From NCBI GenBank assembly GCA_025331565.1, contig JAFREQ010000044.1, positions 124,001-188,000 on the forward strand: DNA of 64,000 nucleotides, read 5' to 3'. The notes below the pieces were generated by a model that searched no databases, had not been told where the DNA came from, and was given only the letters and a program-made list of their open reading frames with translations. This stretch comes from Holacanthus passer (Eukaryota; Chordata; Actinopteri; Pomacanthidae). The translations under genes were made by a program, and so were the position numbers. This document shows, piece after piece, positions 12,096 through 23,389 of this stretch. Every line of letters starts with the position of its first letter. Position 1 is the first letter of the stretch.

Positions 12096-14767
12096 ACACA
12101 AATAATTCACTGGAGTGTGATAGCTTCATAGTTTGTTTCTCCACATGAGTAAAAGCTATCAGAGGAAATCTGGTCAAGACATTGGCTGCTGTGCAGTGGA
12201 AATGCTGAAATCTGTGCTGCCACCTTGTCCGCCCTCCATCTCACTCTCTCCCCTGTATCTCGCTGTCTGCATCTTTTGCCATTCCCTTGCCCTCCTTTTT
12301 ACCATCTCTTACTGTCTTCTCCATCTCCAGCTCACATCTCTATATCACTCCAATTCTCGCACGGTGAGATGGAAATTGAGTGGGAGGACTGGGTTGCAGG
12401 ATAAGAAGGAGGTCTCGGAGTGGACAAAAATAAAATCCAATTTCAACAAAAAATAATAATTGCCCCTCTCCACACACCCACCTCCCCAAAATGTAGCTGT
12501 CCTAGCAGCCCCTGCCCATCTTCGGCAGGTCTCGTCTGCACATCTCCAGAATCTGAAAACCTGACACGCAGCAGGAGGGCAAGAAGAGAGGGACCGTGCA
12601 CCAACCCACCTCCACTCTCTCACAACGGAGATTGGACACACGCCATTGCCCTTTTTTAACTTTTAAAGCCGCTACTTGCAGCATATCATAATAGATAGAT
12701 CGTACCAGGTGAAGCCGCGCTCCAAAGAATTGCTAATGCTCAAAGTTGAAAGTCCAGACTCTTAAAAGATCTAAACAATTTTAGGAGTGAAAAGAGGAAG
12801 GCCCTTCACGGGGGGTTCATGCTGCTTTTTTCAGACTGAGCTTTGTGCCGGCCAAAAGGTTTGACAGATGAGGAGCAATAAGCTCTTCTTGAGTTGAGAT
12901 GACTTTCTATGTGGTGAGCATTGTGTGTCCATGTTGCTGATGATGGTGAAAAAGCTTCTCACAGCAGTAATAGGCGTCTCTTAGCCATGGGGGGCTCATT
13001 CTCTTTTTCTCTTGGCGGGGGGGCACTGTAAACCTCACGAGGCCACGTCTAACAAAGCTGACAGTTCAGTGGGAGTGTTGACAGGTGAACAGAGAACTGT
13101 TGCTGAAAAATACAACATGAACATAGCTGCAAAACAAATAAAAAGAGAAGGGACTGAACGTTTGAATAACATGTCTGTTTGGTTCTGCCTTTTAGATCAG
13201 ATGATCTGTGCATCTTCAGGGTTGCAAAGTGTGTGAGGATTCGCTGATAGGAGCTTTGTTGAATCAAATTCAGATTTAGCCTTCCAATTCTGTCTCACAT
13301 GTTGAGTTTTTTGTACCACAACCTCCCAAAACGGGAAAAAAACAGACATCTTCAGATATATCTGGCCGGCAAAGTTAGGAGCCATCTACTTATTTTTGGA
13401 GGGTGAGCAATGAGGATCCTCTGGAGCTGTAATCTAGTTGACTGACAGCAGCTCACAATGCCTTCCTCCACACCTAACCAGAAGACATTCAGTAAAAGCA
13501 ATGCAATTCATGTGAGAACACAGACAGCGAGCGAGGTGAGAGAAATGCACTCAGCCACAAAAAGATAAGAAACAGGGAAGAAGATGAAAGACAGCAAAGG
13601 TGGGAAAAAAAATCCTCACAAGATCTTAAATTTTCTTCTTCCTACTACACATTTCTGACGTCGAACCTCAGTCATTTGGGGCCTCGTCCTGACTTTCTAT
13701 TACCGTTACTGTGGTGTGTGCTCATATTCTGTAAATGAACACATCTTTCAAGACAAGACCCCTGAGACAAGGTATTTAAAGATATGGTATCATTGATTTG
13801 TAAAAGTCCACACTGTAGAAGAAGAAGAGCCAGTGTTAACAAAATGGGACAGATACAGTATAAGATACATCAGGAAAAGACTCTTTCTCTGAGGTAGCTT
13901 TTCTGCAACTTTTAAAAACACAATCTTTATTGATCTCAACGCAACATTTGTGAACAATATTTCAGGGCTACTGGCCTTCTGAAATTAAATTAAGACTTCA
14001 CAATTTCAGTGCTCTACTCTCTAGATGTTTCAAGCAAATAAGCCCAAAAAATTCACACAGTGAAACCACGCAATCGATCAATCAAGGTGAGTGACGCATG
14101 TATGAATTGTTCTAGGCTCCCAGGATTTACTGCGGATATTATAAATATAGGCACACAAACGTCCGTGAGGATAAGGTCAGTTCAAGGAGTAAACTAGGCC
14201 ACACGGCATATCCTCGGAGTTTGAGAGGGATATGAATTTGAGTCGGACTGAATGCGCTGCAGAGTCCAGAGGGACCTTGAGGAGGAGAAAACAGGAGCAG
14301 AGATGGGGACAGATGGGGACACGGTGCAGCCCATCATACCCTCTGTGTTGTTAGATTTTTCCTCGTAAGACCTCATTCTAATCTTATTTTGATGCCGGGA
14401 CATGGCTCACTCAATCATTAAAATTTCCATAAACTAGCAATTTCATGGAGGATAATAAAAAAGGTCTAATTCAGTGGAAGCAAATAGCACCTTGTGTCCT
14501 CAGGCGGCCTTATCTCACAGAAAGATATCAGATTGTACACTGCGCACAAGCAAATTATATTTTTGTTTGCCTCAAAGTGCAAAACAATCTCGCAGACATC
14601 TAAATGCGAGCTTTGAAGTAGCGCTTCTGTGCCAGGATGAGGCCATTTCTACACTTCAGTTTAATCTTACAGATGTGAAAAATGCAACTCTTTGGCTCGG
14701 CTGATGTCGGGAAATCCCGTTTGTCTCTTAAAGATTCCTGCGCTGAAAAATATGGATAAAGCACTTG

Positions 14768-14804
<37 letters not shown>

Positions 14805-15566
14805 AGAAGAAGTAAATCCGTCCCCAAGAAATGAGGTGCAGCACGGGACTGGAAAGGTGGTGACTCAAGGGTTAAATAAGGTACAGTCTGTCATCCCATG
14901 GTTGTGACTCTGGGGAAGATAAGCTTGTCTTGTTCACAGAGCTTTTTTTTCAGCCATGATGGCAGTGATAAGATTATTGTCCTGAAAATAAAAAAACAAA
15001 ACAACACTACTTGAAATACCCTGGGCAGCCAATCAGCATATCGTGTTTATCCATTGCTATAGACTTAATTCATATTCTATTCTGCCCTATTAGTGATTAT
15101 TTGTGAGCATGAACATACATACCCACACCCACTCTGCAGACAGCTGTTTTTTTTTTTTTCACCTGTTGTCAAATTCTCTGTGCTGCTAAAGCCTGTCCTC
15201 ATTAGACAGAAGCGCATAGCTTGGCTCCACAGTGGATGTGGAAGGAAGCAGTCTTCAATACACACTTGTCAATCAATCTAGTATAAAGGAGAAATATCAA
15301 GATTTCACTGACCATGCTGTTGCCTGTGGGTTATGTTGTGGGTCAAACTAGCTCAGTGGATTTTTTTTGCATCTTGAAATTCACTGTATTTACAGCGTTT
15401 TCACCAGCAGAAAACATTTTGCCTCAAGCATATAAATATGGAGAAGTGGTACATAACATTGGATATATTGCAAAGACCTTCTGCATGGCGGAGCAACCTG
15501 ATCAGGAACATACATTGCTAAATCTTTTTAATTGATTAGATTTGTGGCACCAGCGTAAATATTGAG
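12096..15566. other. Intergenic sequence, no gene seen
   Basis: Short overlapping frames only. A 33-base poly-T run at 14770-14802 may be the tail of an old retroposon on the minus strand or a plain homopolymer; the flanking sequence does not decide. A segment at 13915-13960 ('caatctttattgatctcaac') resembles the LINE tail motif seen elsewhere in the window, but it is too short to call. Confidence 0.45.
14770..14802. repeat. Poly-T tract, 33 bp
   Basis: An uninterrupted T run directly followed by 'gcagaagaag'. On the minus strand it would read as a poly-A tail, so an old retroposed insertion is possible, but I see no recognisable body upstream of it on that strand. Confidence 0.9.
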
Positions 15567-15727
15567 TTACCAGTTTATTAGGTATCTGTACAGTCTAATG
15601 AAATCCAACACCACAGTCCCGCAATTAATCTTATCTTTGTGAGCGACATTTTTAAGGTTGAAGTTACTGTTGCTGTCATTGCACTAAATTTCTACAGATT
15701 TTATAGGTGTTCCTAATAAAGTGGTAA
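15567..15727. mobile_element. MITE-like element with terminal inverted repeats, about 161 bp
   Basis: The left end reads 'ttaccagtttattagg'. The right end reads 'cctaataaagtggtaa', whose reverse complement is 'ttaccactttattagg', so the two ends match at 15 of 16 positions in inverted orientation. The phrase 'cctaataaagtgg' at a repeat edge is familiar from many fish genomes. The interior is non-coding. Length, inverted ends and lack of coding capacity point to a small non-autonomous DNA transposon. Possible flanking duplications are not clear. Confidence 0.6.
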
Positions 15728-16890
15728 ATCAGTGGACAGTGTCCCGCTGCAATACTACCTCAGGCCTCTAGGGGGAGCATGCATTCTTTTGTCTTTTCAG
15801 TCAGAATGTACAGAAAAAAAATAGCAAAACAAGCTCCACGGCCACAAACAAATATAAAAATGAATGAAAGAAATATGGCTTATATTAAAATTATGGATTT
15901 ATCACCTGTCATTTGGGAGGCTGAGGTTTGATCGCATCAACCTTTTTAATCACCATCATATCAACCAACACTAAACTCAGTCAGTCCTTCGAGTTGTTTC
16001 TCGTTAAATTGCCTTGCGGCTCCAATCTGCTTTCTCGATTTAATTAATCTACCATCTCTCCAATGTCTGCCCATCATTTCTCACTGACCTGTCACTGACC
16101 GGTATCTGTGTGTATGACTCCGTTTCTACGACTGCTGTTATTAACAGCAGTCTTTGTTTTATTGCCACATTAATTAACAAAATGTACGCCCTGTTTAACA
16201 TGTACAAAATGACTTGCTTGATTTACACATTAGTGTGAGACTGTGGCCTTTTATTGCCTTTATTTGTTTTTATTGCAGGTGTGTTTTCAGCTGCTGTGTT
16301 TGGAGTAGCAAGCATTATATGTTTGTATGTTACATTGTGTTTGCTTATTTATGTCTTGGGTGTAATTATGATTATTTATATTTAAGTTTGTTGGGTGTTG
16401 CTTCATGTTTGTATGTATTGTGTTGAATTATAGTGTGTTTTGTGTTGAGGAGTGTGAGGGTGAGAAAACAGTGACAGGATCTCATTGCTAGCCAGAAACA
16501 CAATTAGGGCGTATGTACATTTTTTTTAAATGCACATAAAGCTGCTGAAAATAGCCAATTAACTCCTTTCCCTTTGCAAGTAGGCTGGACTGATTTGATG
16601 CAATGTAGAGGCTGGACAAGAGAACATGGCAGCAGACTTGCAAGGGACTCCTTTTTTATTTTGTATTCATTGGACGTTTATTTATTGGAGCCAGTTCAAT
16701 CTAATGTCATTTGCCTAAAAGAACTGTATTGTAGGCTACAGCAACATGATCCCACTCATAACCACCTGTTACCAACCAATTCCTACTGGGCCTGAAGGAG
16801 GGCGCATTGCTCCAAGCGCTGAAGAAGTTTGTTTGGACCCACAAGTAACATTGACTGCAATGCAGGGCTCTGCTGCGAGAGGATGACCAG
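15728..16890. other. Intergenic sequence, no gene seen
   Basis: T-rich plus strand with short chance frames only. The frame at 16214-16426 is all hydrophobic and aromatic residues, as expected from T-rich DNA, and has no splice context. Confidence 0.4.
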
Positions 16891-17112
16891 TTCAATTCAA
16901 TTCAATTCAAAAAACTTTATTTATCCCCAAGGGGCAATTTAAGGCACGAAGAGCAGTGAAGCCAAACAAAAGCAACAAAAGTGAAGCAAACAAAAAGCAA
17001 CAAAAGCAAGACAATGGCAGCTTTTAAAAAAAAAGGAACAGTGCAATGCAATAGATATTTAAAACAGTAAACAAATACTGAATATTAAGCAGAAAGTAAA
17101 CAAATACTGAAT
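16891..17112. repeat. (TTCAA)n followed by LINE-type 3' tail remnant
   Basis: Four TTCAA units (16891-16910) run into 'aaaactttatttatcccc' and 'aaggggcaattt'. This pattern is shared by the 3' ends of abundant fish retroposons. Downstream the sequence is A-rich with CAAAAG-type near-repeats. An 18-base direct repeat, 'agtaaacaaatactgaat', occurs at 17066-17083 and again at 17095-17112. I infer a truncated retroposon end; the family cannot be fixed by eye. Confidence 0.5.
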
Positions 17113-17419
17113 GAGGCAGTAAGGACAAAGGTGGTCTGAGGTAATCTGTGTTGTGGTAGTGGGGGTCTAACGGTGTCAGGTCAGATCAGATGAAGGACTT
17201 GACATGAAGAAGCCTCCAGAAGATCAGTAGTCTTTAAACTAACCAATCCTTCTGCTGAGGCCCAGGCGGTGGTGTCCTGCCATACTGCAAACGAAAGAGC
17301 TGCAGCAGCTGTCATAGGGGACGCACCCATGCAGAAGTGTCAATAAGAGCCACTGCACTCACAGGACTTTGATGCAACAGAGTTCATTGACTAGGTAATT
17401 TCCTGACTACAGTGCAAAT

Positions 17420-17801
17420 GATGTCCCATCATTTGTGCTGCTATCACCGGGCAATGGCCTTAAGATCCCTTGCATATGCAGTAATGGACTTTGAAATTGA
17501 AGGACTAAAGATTGACGACTGAGGGGTTTTCATTGTAAAAGACAAATTTTCTTCTAACCCTTTTATCGCTGGCATGAATATGATTAGGGCCTGTTGGGAA
17601 GTTGTGTTCAAAGACCCAGAAAAGCCACTGTCCTTTTCTTGTCGGAGCTCAAAGTCTCACCAGGCATGGAGGGAAGGCTTTGCAGCATTCCAGAGGACAG
17701 CCGTCACCACAGAGGATGGATTCAGGGGATACGTTTGGCTAGTGAGACGGCGCGTAACAAGGAGGATATCAAGACGGCGATATCGCCATGTTAAATACTG
17801 A
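17420..17801 (+). pseudogene. Decayed LTR-retrotransposon (Ty3/Gypsy-like) protease-region fragment
   Basis: From 17481 the plus strand reads a frame interrupted by one TGA (17520-17522) that then stays open to 17801. It carries short motifs of the type seen in Gypsy-class Pol N-terminal (aspartic protease) regions of fish elements: an acidic stretch, then a hydrophobic strand ending in Val-Lys-Asp, then 'GMNMIRACWE' at about 17571-17600. Upstream, 'NGLKIP' (about 17450-17470) lies in another frame, which implies a frameshift. There are no active-site residues I can point to and no flanking LTRs that I could find, so the copy is dead. Downstream (17790-18060) a helical, Lys/Glu-rich text continues with several stops and may be part of the same old insertion. 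This is motif recognition from memory, not a search result. Confidence 0.45.
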
Positions 17802-18463
17802 GGCTTTGCTGCAGGCCATTGATGTCCTGAAGAGAGAGAGTGGGAAGACAAAGAGGTTCTTGAGGCAAATGTTTGAGAGCAGGACCCTCTGAGATGATGG
17901 AGGTCATCTCTGGGATGCTTCAGCGAGACCTTGGAGGCAGAGAGGACTTTAATGGAAGAGAGTTTCAAAGACTATCCCTCACAAACATTTGAAGAAGTTC
18001 TGCAGCCAGGAGCTGAAAGATCCAGATGAGGAGACTGAAGTGTTGTCTACTGCCCTTGAAAAAAGAAAGGAAACTGAATTAGTCCTCATGTTGTTGCTTT
18101 ACATTTACGGTTGCTAAAGCTGATTAATGTTCTCCCGTCTAGAACGTATATCAATGTGCATTGTCCCTGTTAATACACCAATAAATAAGCAAAGCTTTCA
18201 GCTACTTGTCGGCGTCAGCATTCATGCACACTTTAAAAGCAGCTGCCTCTTGGTTTTAGGATTAAAGCCTCACTGTAAAATGTTTATAGTCAAATTAACA
18301 GTAACTTAGTGGCAAATATTATTCATTAGTTGCTGTATTTCATACCACAGTGATATTAGGGTAAAACTAACTACAGTAGTTTCTGGCATACTGTATAATG
18401 AAGTACAGTGTTTTTTGGAAATGTTACTTTAATTTATTTTACTTTGCTACTGTATGACCTACT

Positions 18464-18490
18464 ATTATTTTATTATTATTATTATTATTA
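18464..18490. repeat. (TTA)n microsatellite
   Basis: A trinucleotide ATT/TTA run of about nine units, with one extra T near its start. Confidence 0.85.
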
Positions 18491-19669
18491 CAATAGAATA
18501 CTTTTATTAAGCTGTTGATGTAAAAAAGCAAAAAGGACGATTGAAAACTTAATTGGACAAGAAGCGCAAAAAAGGTAAAATGAAAATAATCATTCACTGA
18601 TCACGATGTGGCACACCTTGGATTTGTCCTCCATCTCAGACCACAATGTCCTTCAGAAATCTGGACACTATTCTGCTTCTCTAATCGTTGAAGACCTTTC
18701 CCACCTCTGAACTTTCTCTCCTCTTTCTTACATGGGCAGTTTTCGCTCTCCCCTTTATGTGTCTTCACTCATGTCTCTTGTCCTTGTATCTTTTCTCAGC
18801 TAATCAAAAGTCTCCTTGCAGAATGATTGGCCTTTTGTCTCTTACAGTATATCTGCCCAGTCCTGTAATTATAAAGCATAATAGCTCTAGTTGGACGAGT
18901 CGAGAAAAACACATCTAACAGACAGAACATTTTGCATTTTCTTTCACCTCACTGCTTGTAACGTCCTGCAATGGAAGGTTCTCCTGTTTTTCCGAGTAAG
19001 TATTTGTCCATTCCATTGTCCCGATTTCCTTATTTACAAAATCGATCTATCTTTCTTGGTCCTACAGGGCTGCTCCATTGTCATCGTATCTGCCTGTATA
19101 GAGTGAACAAGCACAACGCTGGTCATCCAAGTCCGAACAAGATGTGCATTCAATTTTTTCTCCTGTCAAGATTATGAGGACAAAGCAGAGCACAACATCA
19201 GACCAAAACCAGCTTTGCACTGCAAGTGAGGCAAAAACCTTAACTTGGTGATGTGATAAAAATCCAGTTGACTGACAGCTCAACCAAGACAACATAAGAG
19301 AACTTATACATATATGGGCCTGACCTCCGTTAGATAGAGAGTGATTATTGTTTCCATTTAAACAGTCAGCATGTTTTGGGATCAAAGAGCTCTTTACCAC
19401 TGTAATGCACGAGTATTATCACTGAAATGCACTTGCAAGTGAACAATACAAATAGCTGGATCTGTTCCATAGTGTGCTTGGCAGGAAATTTAGAGGTCAA
19501 TGTGGATTAAATAGCTCAAATGAAAAATCTTCTCGTTTAGTTACAGTGCAGCTGAAATTGGCATTAATCTTGTCATTGATGAAACGAAGAAAATCCAGCT
19601 GCACTAAAATCCTGCAGCATATGTCAAAACTCTGGATCTAACAAAACAGTGAGACTAAATTTAATTTAC

Positions 19670-19744
19670 CTGGCGTGACTATGGGGTTTTGCATCAAACC
19701 AGTGCGTCTGTTGTTCACATTCTGTTCTGGGTTCATCACAGCCT
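19670..19744 (-). CDS. Cysteine-rich protein gene, fourth visible coding exon (last seen)
   Basis: On the minus strand the segment is preceded by an AG acceptor ('atctgttttag') and ends CAG|gtaaat, a good donor. It is 75 bp, starts in phase 1 and ends in phase 1. It adds 25 residues rich in Asn, Gln and Pro ('QNVNNRRTGLMQNPIVTP'), without cysteine. If the donor is not used, translation runs on for ten further codons to a TAG at 19638-19640, so this could also be the last exon. I could not fix a downstream terminal exon: several weak acceptors with short open tails exist between 18.2 and 19.3 kb, and none stands out. The tail looks disordered and hydrophilic, unlike the preceding cysteine-rich exon. 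Confidence 0.6.
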
Positions 19745-19861
19745 CTAAAACAGATTTAAAAAAAAAAAAAAAAAACATTCAGGTTAAATTTAGATGAGCT
19801 GACGTACATGCACAGGTAATCAGTATAATGGTTGTATTATTATTATGACTAACAGACTTAC

Positions 19862-20137
19862 GTCGAGGCTCTGATGTTTCAGTTTGCTGGGTGGTAAAAA
19901 GTGAGATACAGCTCCGTGCCAGGCTGAGGCAGAGAGTACAGAAGGTGTAGCTGCAGTCTCCTGAACACAAGCCAGAGCACACGTCCACATACATCTGGCA
20001 GCAGATGTCACAGCAGCGGTCAGAGCAGTATCTCCAGTCGTCACACACACATGAGCAGCCACCAGCCGCTCCACATCCCTCCTTACTTTGTAGGCACGAG
20101 CTGCAAGGCTTGCAAGACTGTAACCCCATGGGTCTGC
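19862..20137 (-). CDS. Cysteine-rich protein gene, third coding exon (Cys-rich core)
   Basis: On the minus strand the acceptor is 'tatgtttttaacag' and the donor is a consensus gtaagt. The exon is 276 bp, phase 1 to phase 1. Its 92 residues hold 18 cysteines within about 70 positions, many as CxC, CC and CxxC, as in 'CSDRCCDICCQMYVDVC' and 'CSGLCSGDC'. They are followed by a Leu/Ala/Ser stretch and a Thr/Gln/Glu tail. No signal peptide precedes it in the model, so an intracellular, metal-binding or acylated cysteine-rich domain is more likely than a secreted disulfide-rich one. The density recalls I-mfa-type and Sprouty-type domains, but the spacing matches neither well enough for me to assign it. 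The exon boundaries and open frame are seen directly; the function is unknown. Confidence 0.8.
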
Positions 20138-20447
20138 CTGTTAAAAACATACACATAGACACAGAGAGACGAGATATTGGAGGAAATCACTGTCTGGAAA
20201 AATGGTCTTCTTTTTAAGTTCAGAATTGGAATTGAGGATGTGGATAGCAAATGAATACTGTGGAGAAAAAGATACTGATAATTGACTGTCAGCCTGTCCT
20301 GAACATTGTACAAGTTCCCTGCTATCTCGAGTTAAGCCCAAAGTTCTTGCCACATGCAGTATTTGGTGATGTTCTCTGCAAAGAGTTTGACCAACTTCTT
20401 TATACAGTACAATGCTTGATGTCATACTTTTCCCCCTGAGGCTTTAC

Positions 20448-20499
20448 TCCAGTCTTCTCCATCATCATCCACATCCAAGAGACAAGAACTTAAGTTAGC
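20448..20499 (-). CDS. Cysteine-rich protein gene, second coding exon (52 bp)
   Basis: On the minus strand the acceptor is 'gaatagtttttcag' and the donor is gtaaag. The exon is 52 bp, entering in phase 0 and leaving in phase 1. That is exactly the phase needed by the cysteine-rich exon that follows 310 bp downstream. The other two reading frames of this short segment contain TAA near the start, so only the fitting frame is open. It encodes 17 residues, mostly acidic ('LLDVDDDGEDW'), with one Cys. The first base of the split codon joins to give Ser, then Arg-Pro-Met-Gly. Confidence 0.7.
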
Positions 20500-21214
20500 C
20501 TGAAAAACTATTCAGAGAAGAAATCAGCCCTTCAAAAAAAAAAAAAAGCAACCTCAAATGTCATGATCAACAGAGTCAGACTGTCAACACAAACCCAAAA
20601 TGCTCATAACACAGAACTTTTTTTTTTTTGGCTCAGAGCATGAAATTACACAGAGAAGCTCTGTCTCAAGGACACTTGTCACGGGGGTTAGGGATAGAGA
20701 TGGTGCTAAGCAAGGATAATGAGCAATGCGGCACGAATCAGGGAACACTGATTTAATTACGACAGCACGAACCATCCAAGTTTCTTAAAAAGAAAAGATA
20801 CTAAAAGTAGACCAGATGTTTGAGACAATCTGGAACAAAAGTTGCTTCTTGTTTTCACTCAAAAATACTTTTGTTGGGGATCAACTTAATGGGCAGTTTG
20901 GCAATCAATAATAACTAATAATTATCAGAAATAGTTATTAATTACATTAAATAATAGGATCTGACATACATCAGATCACCTCGGGGCCCCACCCTCAACA
21001 GTACACTGCCTCACACAGGGTGCTGTTATGTTGAGAAAATGATGCCACTTCGTTGTTAGTTTCATTAAATGAAGGATTTCAGAGTTCTTGGCAGAGTAGA
21101 GGTTGGTATTATTCACTCTTGTACCACATTAAAGACACAGCATGTATATTTCCATGCATTTATTAACCAATAACAAAGGCAAAACACATACTAGTCTAAC
21201 ATGTACTTTATACG

Positions 21215-21242
21215 TGTGCGTGTGTGTGTGTGTGTGTGTGTG
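21215..21242. repeat. (GT)n microsatellite
   Basis: A TG dinucleotide tract of about 28 bases inside the first intron of the cysteine-rich gene. Confidence 0.9.
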
Positions 21243-22230
21243 CGAGTGAAACAAGATGCCTGGTTCGGACGGTGTCAGGCTGCATGGCCTAGACAAAAGG
21301 GAGGCTACGCACAAGAATAGCCGACCCCAAGGATGGCTCTTTGTTACAGCCTATGTGTCTAGGTGTGATGTGTGTAGGATAGAGGGTGCCAGGTTAGTAA
21401 AGAGAAGTTTAGCATGCAAACCCTGTGTCTGTGTGAAGCACAACTATCAAATTACAGTTTGGCTAACTAATCCTAGCATCATCTCAGCAATGAAGCTCAA
21501 TCACAAGATACTGAATCAACACATGTTCATGAAAGTCAAACAGTCTTGTGCTTAGCCATGTTTAGCTTAGCTTGTCTAACTATCCATGCCCAGTGTAGTT
21601 ACCAGAAGAGGAAGCTTGTTAACTTGAGATCCTGTGGTTGTGGAAGATCCGAGCTGAGAAGGTTGTAGTCTTCGCTTGTCCAGGTCAGAGGAAGCTGGTT
21701 GCTCCTTGGTTAACAGTTAGCAGCTCTGTGCTAACTGGCAGTGTTGCTCCTTTGTTGGAATCAGCAAGCAGGCTTGTGTTGCAGCTGCTGGTGGGAGAAC
21801 CTTCCTCGTAGTTTCTTTCCTTGATTCTTGGTTAGGTGTGACTGTTGACACCGAGAGCTGGTCTCTGCTCCCTTGTTGGAGCTGAGAGGAGAAGCTGCTG
21901 CCTCCTTGCAGGGCTGAAGAGAATGAGTTGAGGAGGGGGCTTGGAAATGGGTCCCGGCTGGAGTAAACATCTAGTAGTTAACAGGAAGACTGTGGGGGCT
22001 GGGCTCCTTTGCTCCCCGCATGAGATATGAGACAGACCCTTAACTGGAATGTCTTTTCTCATCTGGTCTTTTACGTCACACAATGAACCAAAATCATCTG
22101 TGAACTTCCAGTGGTCCCAACACTTTTTAAGGAGCAAAGAATGTGCAGGTTTATTGTAATGATCCCATTTCACACGACAATTGGAGGCTCATAAACTAAG
22201 ACGTAAAAATGACGGGACTGACTTTGCTTA

Positions 22231-22270
22231 AGATAAACCTTTATTCATCCCTCAGTGGGGAAATTTGCTT
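22231..22270 (+). repeat. LINE-type 3' tail fragment
   Basis: 'agataaacctttattcatcc' is followed by 'ctcagtggggaaatttgc'. This is one of several copies in the window of the same tail pattern (GATAAGATA, CTTTATTnATCCC, then GTGGGGAAATT), typical of heavily truncated fish non-LTR retroposon ends. Confidence 0.5.
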
Positions 22271-23389
22271 AGAGGCATTGGAAGGAATGTGCAATCATGC
22301 AGTCAGTAATCCTACATATACTGTGTGTGTATATAGTATATTTAAGATAAAACAGGGAGCGTCCTGTTGCGGATCCAATGCGTTAAAAGTTAAAAAGAAA
22401 AAGAAAACAAAAAGACAGTCTTTTCCACGTACAGCGAGTCAAGAGCTGCGGCCTAGGTCTTGTAACTTCAAACTTAGCTGTGATCGCTCCCTTAAGGCAG
22501 GTGGTGTGTTGAAAGCCGGTAGATAAGTGATCGGTGATGTCATGGGGTTTCTGTCTAACTAGCTCCTGCCGGTCTTTCTGGATCGTTCAGATCACACCTT
22601 TGTGGGACTTAAGGATGTGTGATAGAAATTTAGTTAACTTTGGTTTCAGCAGTAACAATACAGCTGAGTGTTGCCTTTAAGTTGATGAGATCAGCTGTGT
22701 CTGTGAGGGTTAGGGTTAGGGGTTGGCACATTTGTTAGTGGGGTCAATGATCCCTGATTCCTGTCTTTGTTTGCAACAACCTTTGTTTTCCTGTCGTGTA
22801 ACAATCAATCAGTGTTCATGAGTATTAAAATCCCTGACAGAGAGAGACGCCTTGTCAATCTCTGGCAGACTCTTTGAAATGCTATGACTGTATGGACCCC
22901 TTTGCAAAGTCTTGAAGCTTCATGCAATAAACCTTACAAAAACAAGGTTCGTTGTACGATCTTTATTTTCAGATTTCCGCCACAGATGGGTGTGGCCCGG
23001 CGCTCTTTTTCTTTGAATCTGCTGGATTGTGAACGAAAGTCTATTGTCCTCCACATAGACGTGGCTCAGTTCACCAACGGCAGGCACATTGGAAATTTCC
23101 CCATCTTATCTTACACTGCATTTCACAACTCATTTTACTTGTGCATGTGATAAATAAACCTTTAAATCTTTGAAATTACATATTGTACATTGCAAATTAC
23201 AGTAAAATGCTGAAATGATATTGAAGTTGACTGATCAAAGTTAGAATAACTCTCCTTCAGTATGTGGCAGATGCAGCATTTAATTTTATTAAGTCTTCAA
23301 ATGTCTTTGAAAACTGATCACCTCTTAACAATGATCCTGTGATTAAAAATTCTCCCCAGGAAACAGATTGCCTTTATATTTTTACTTAC

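Larger units (their letters stand above)
20500..23389 (-). other. First intron of the cysteine-rich gene, repeat-bearing
   Basis: A 2.9 kb interval between the first and second coding exons. It holds a (GT)n tract (21215-21242), a LINE-type tail (22231-22270), a short telomere-like (TTAGGG) run (22707-22724), and a roughly 1 kb stretch from about 21120 to 22180 with repeated phrases about 'ttggagctgagaggagaag', which I suspect is an interspersed repeat. Polyadenylation-like AATAAA motifs occur at 22927 and 23151. No further exon in matching phase was found, although a small one could have been missed. Confidence 0.45.

Noticed and set aside
20950..21020. Possible extra exon of the cysteine-rich gene ending at a gtgatc donor
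   Set aside because: It would end in phase 2, which does not fit the following 52 bp exon, and the donor is weak.
22884..23150. Plus frame following a polyA-like signal, considered as an LTR R-U5 region
   Set aside because: No paired LTR, primer-binding site or polyprotein text was found nearby.
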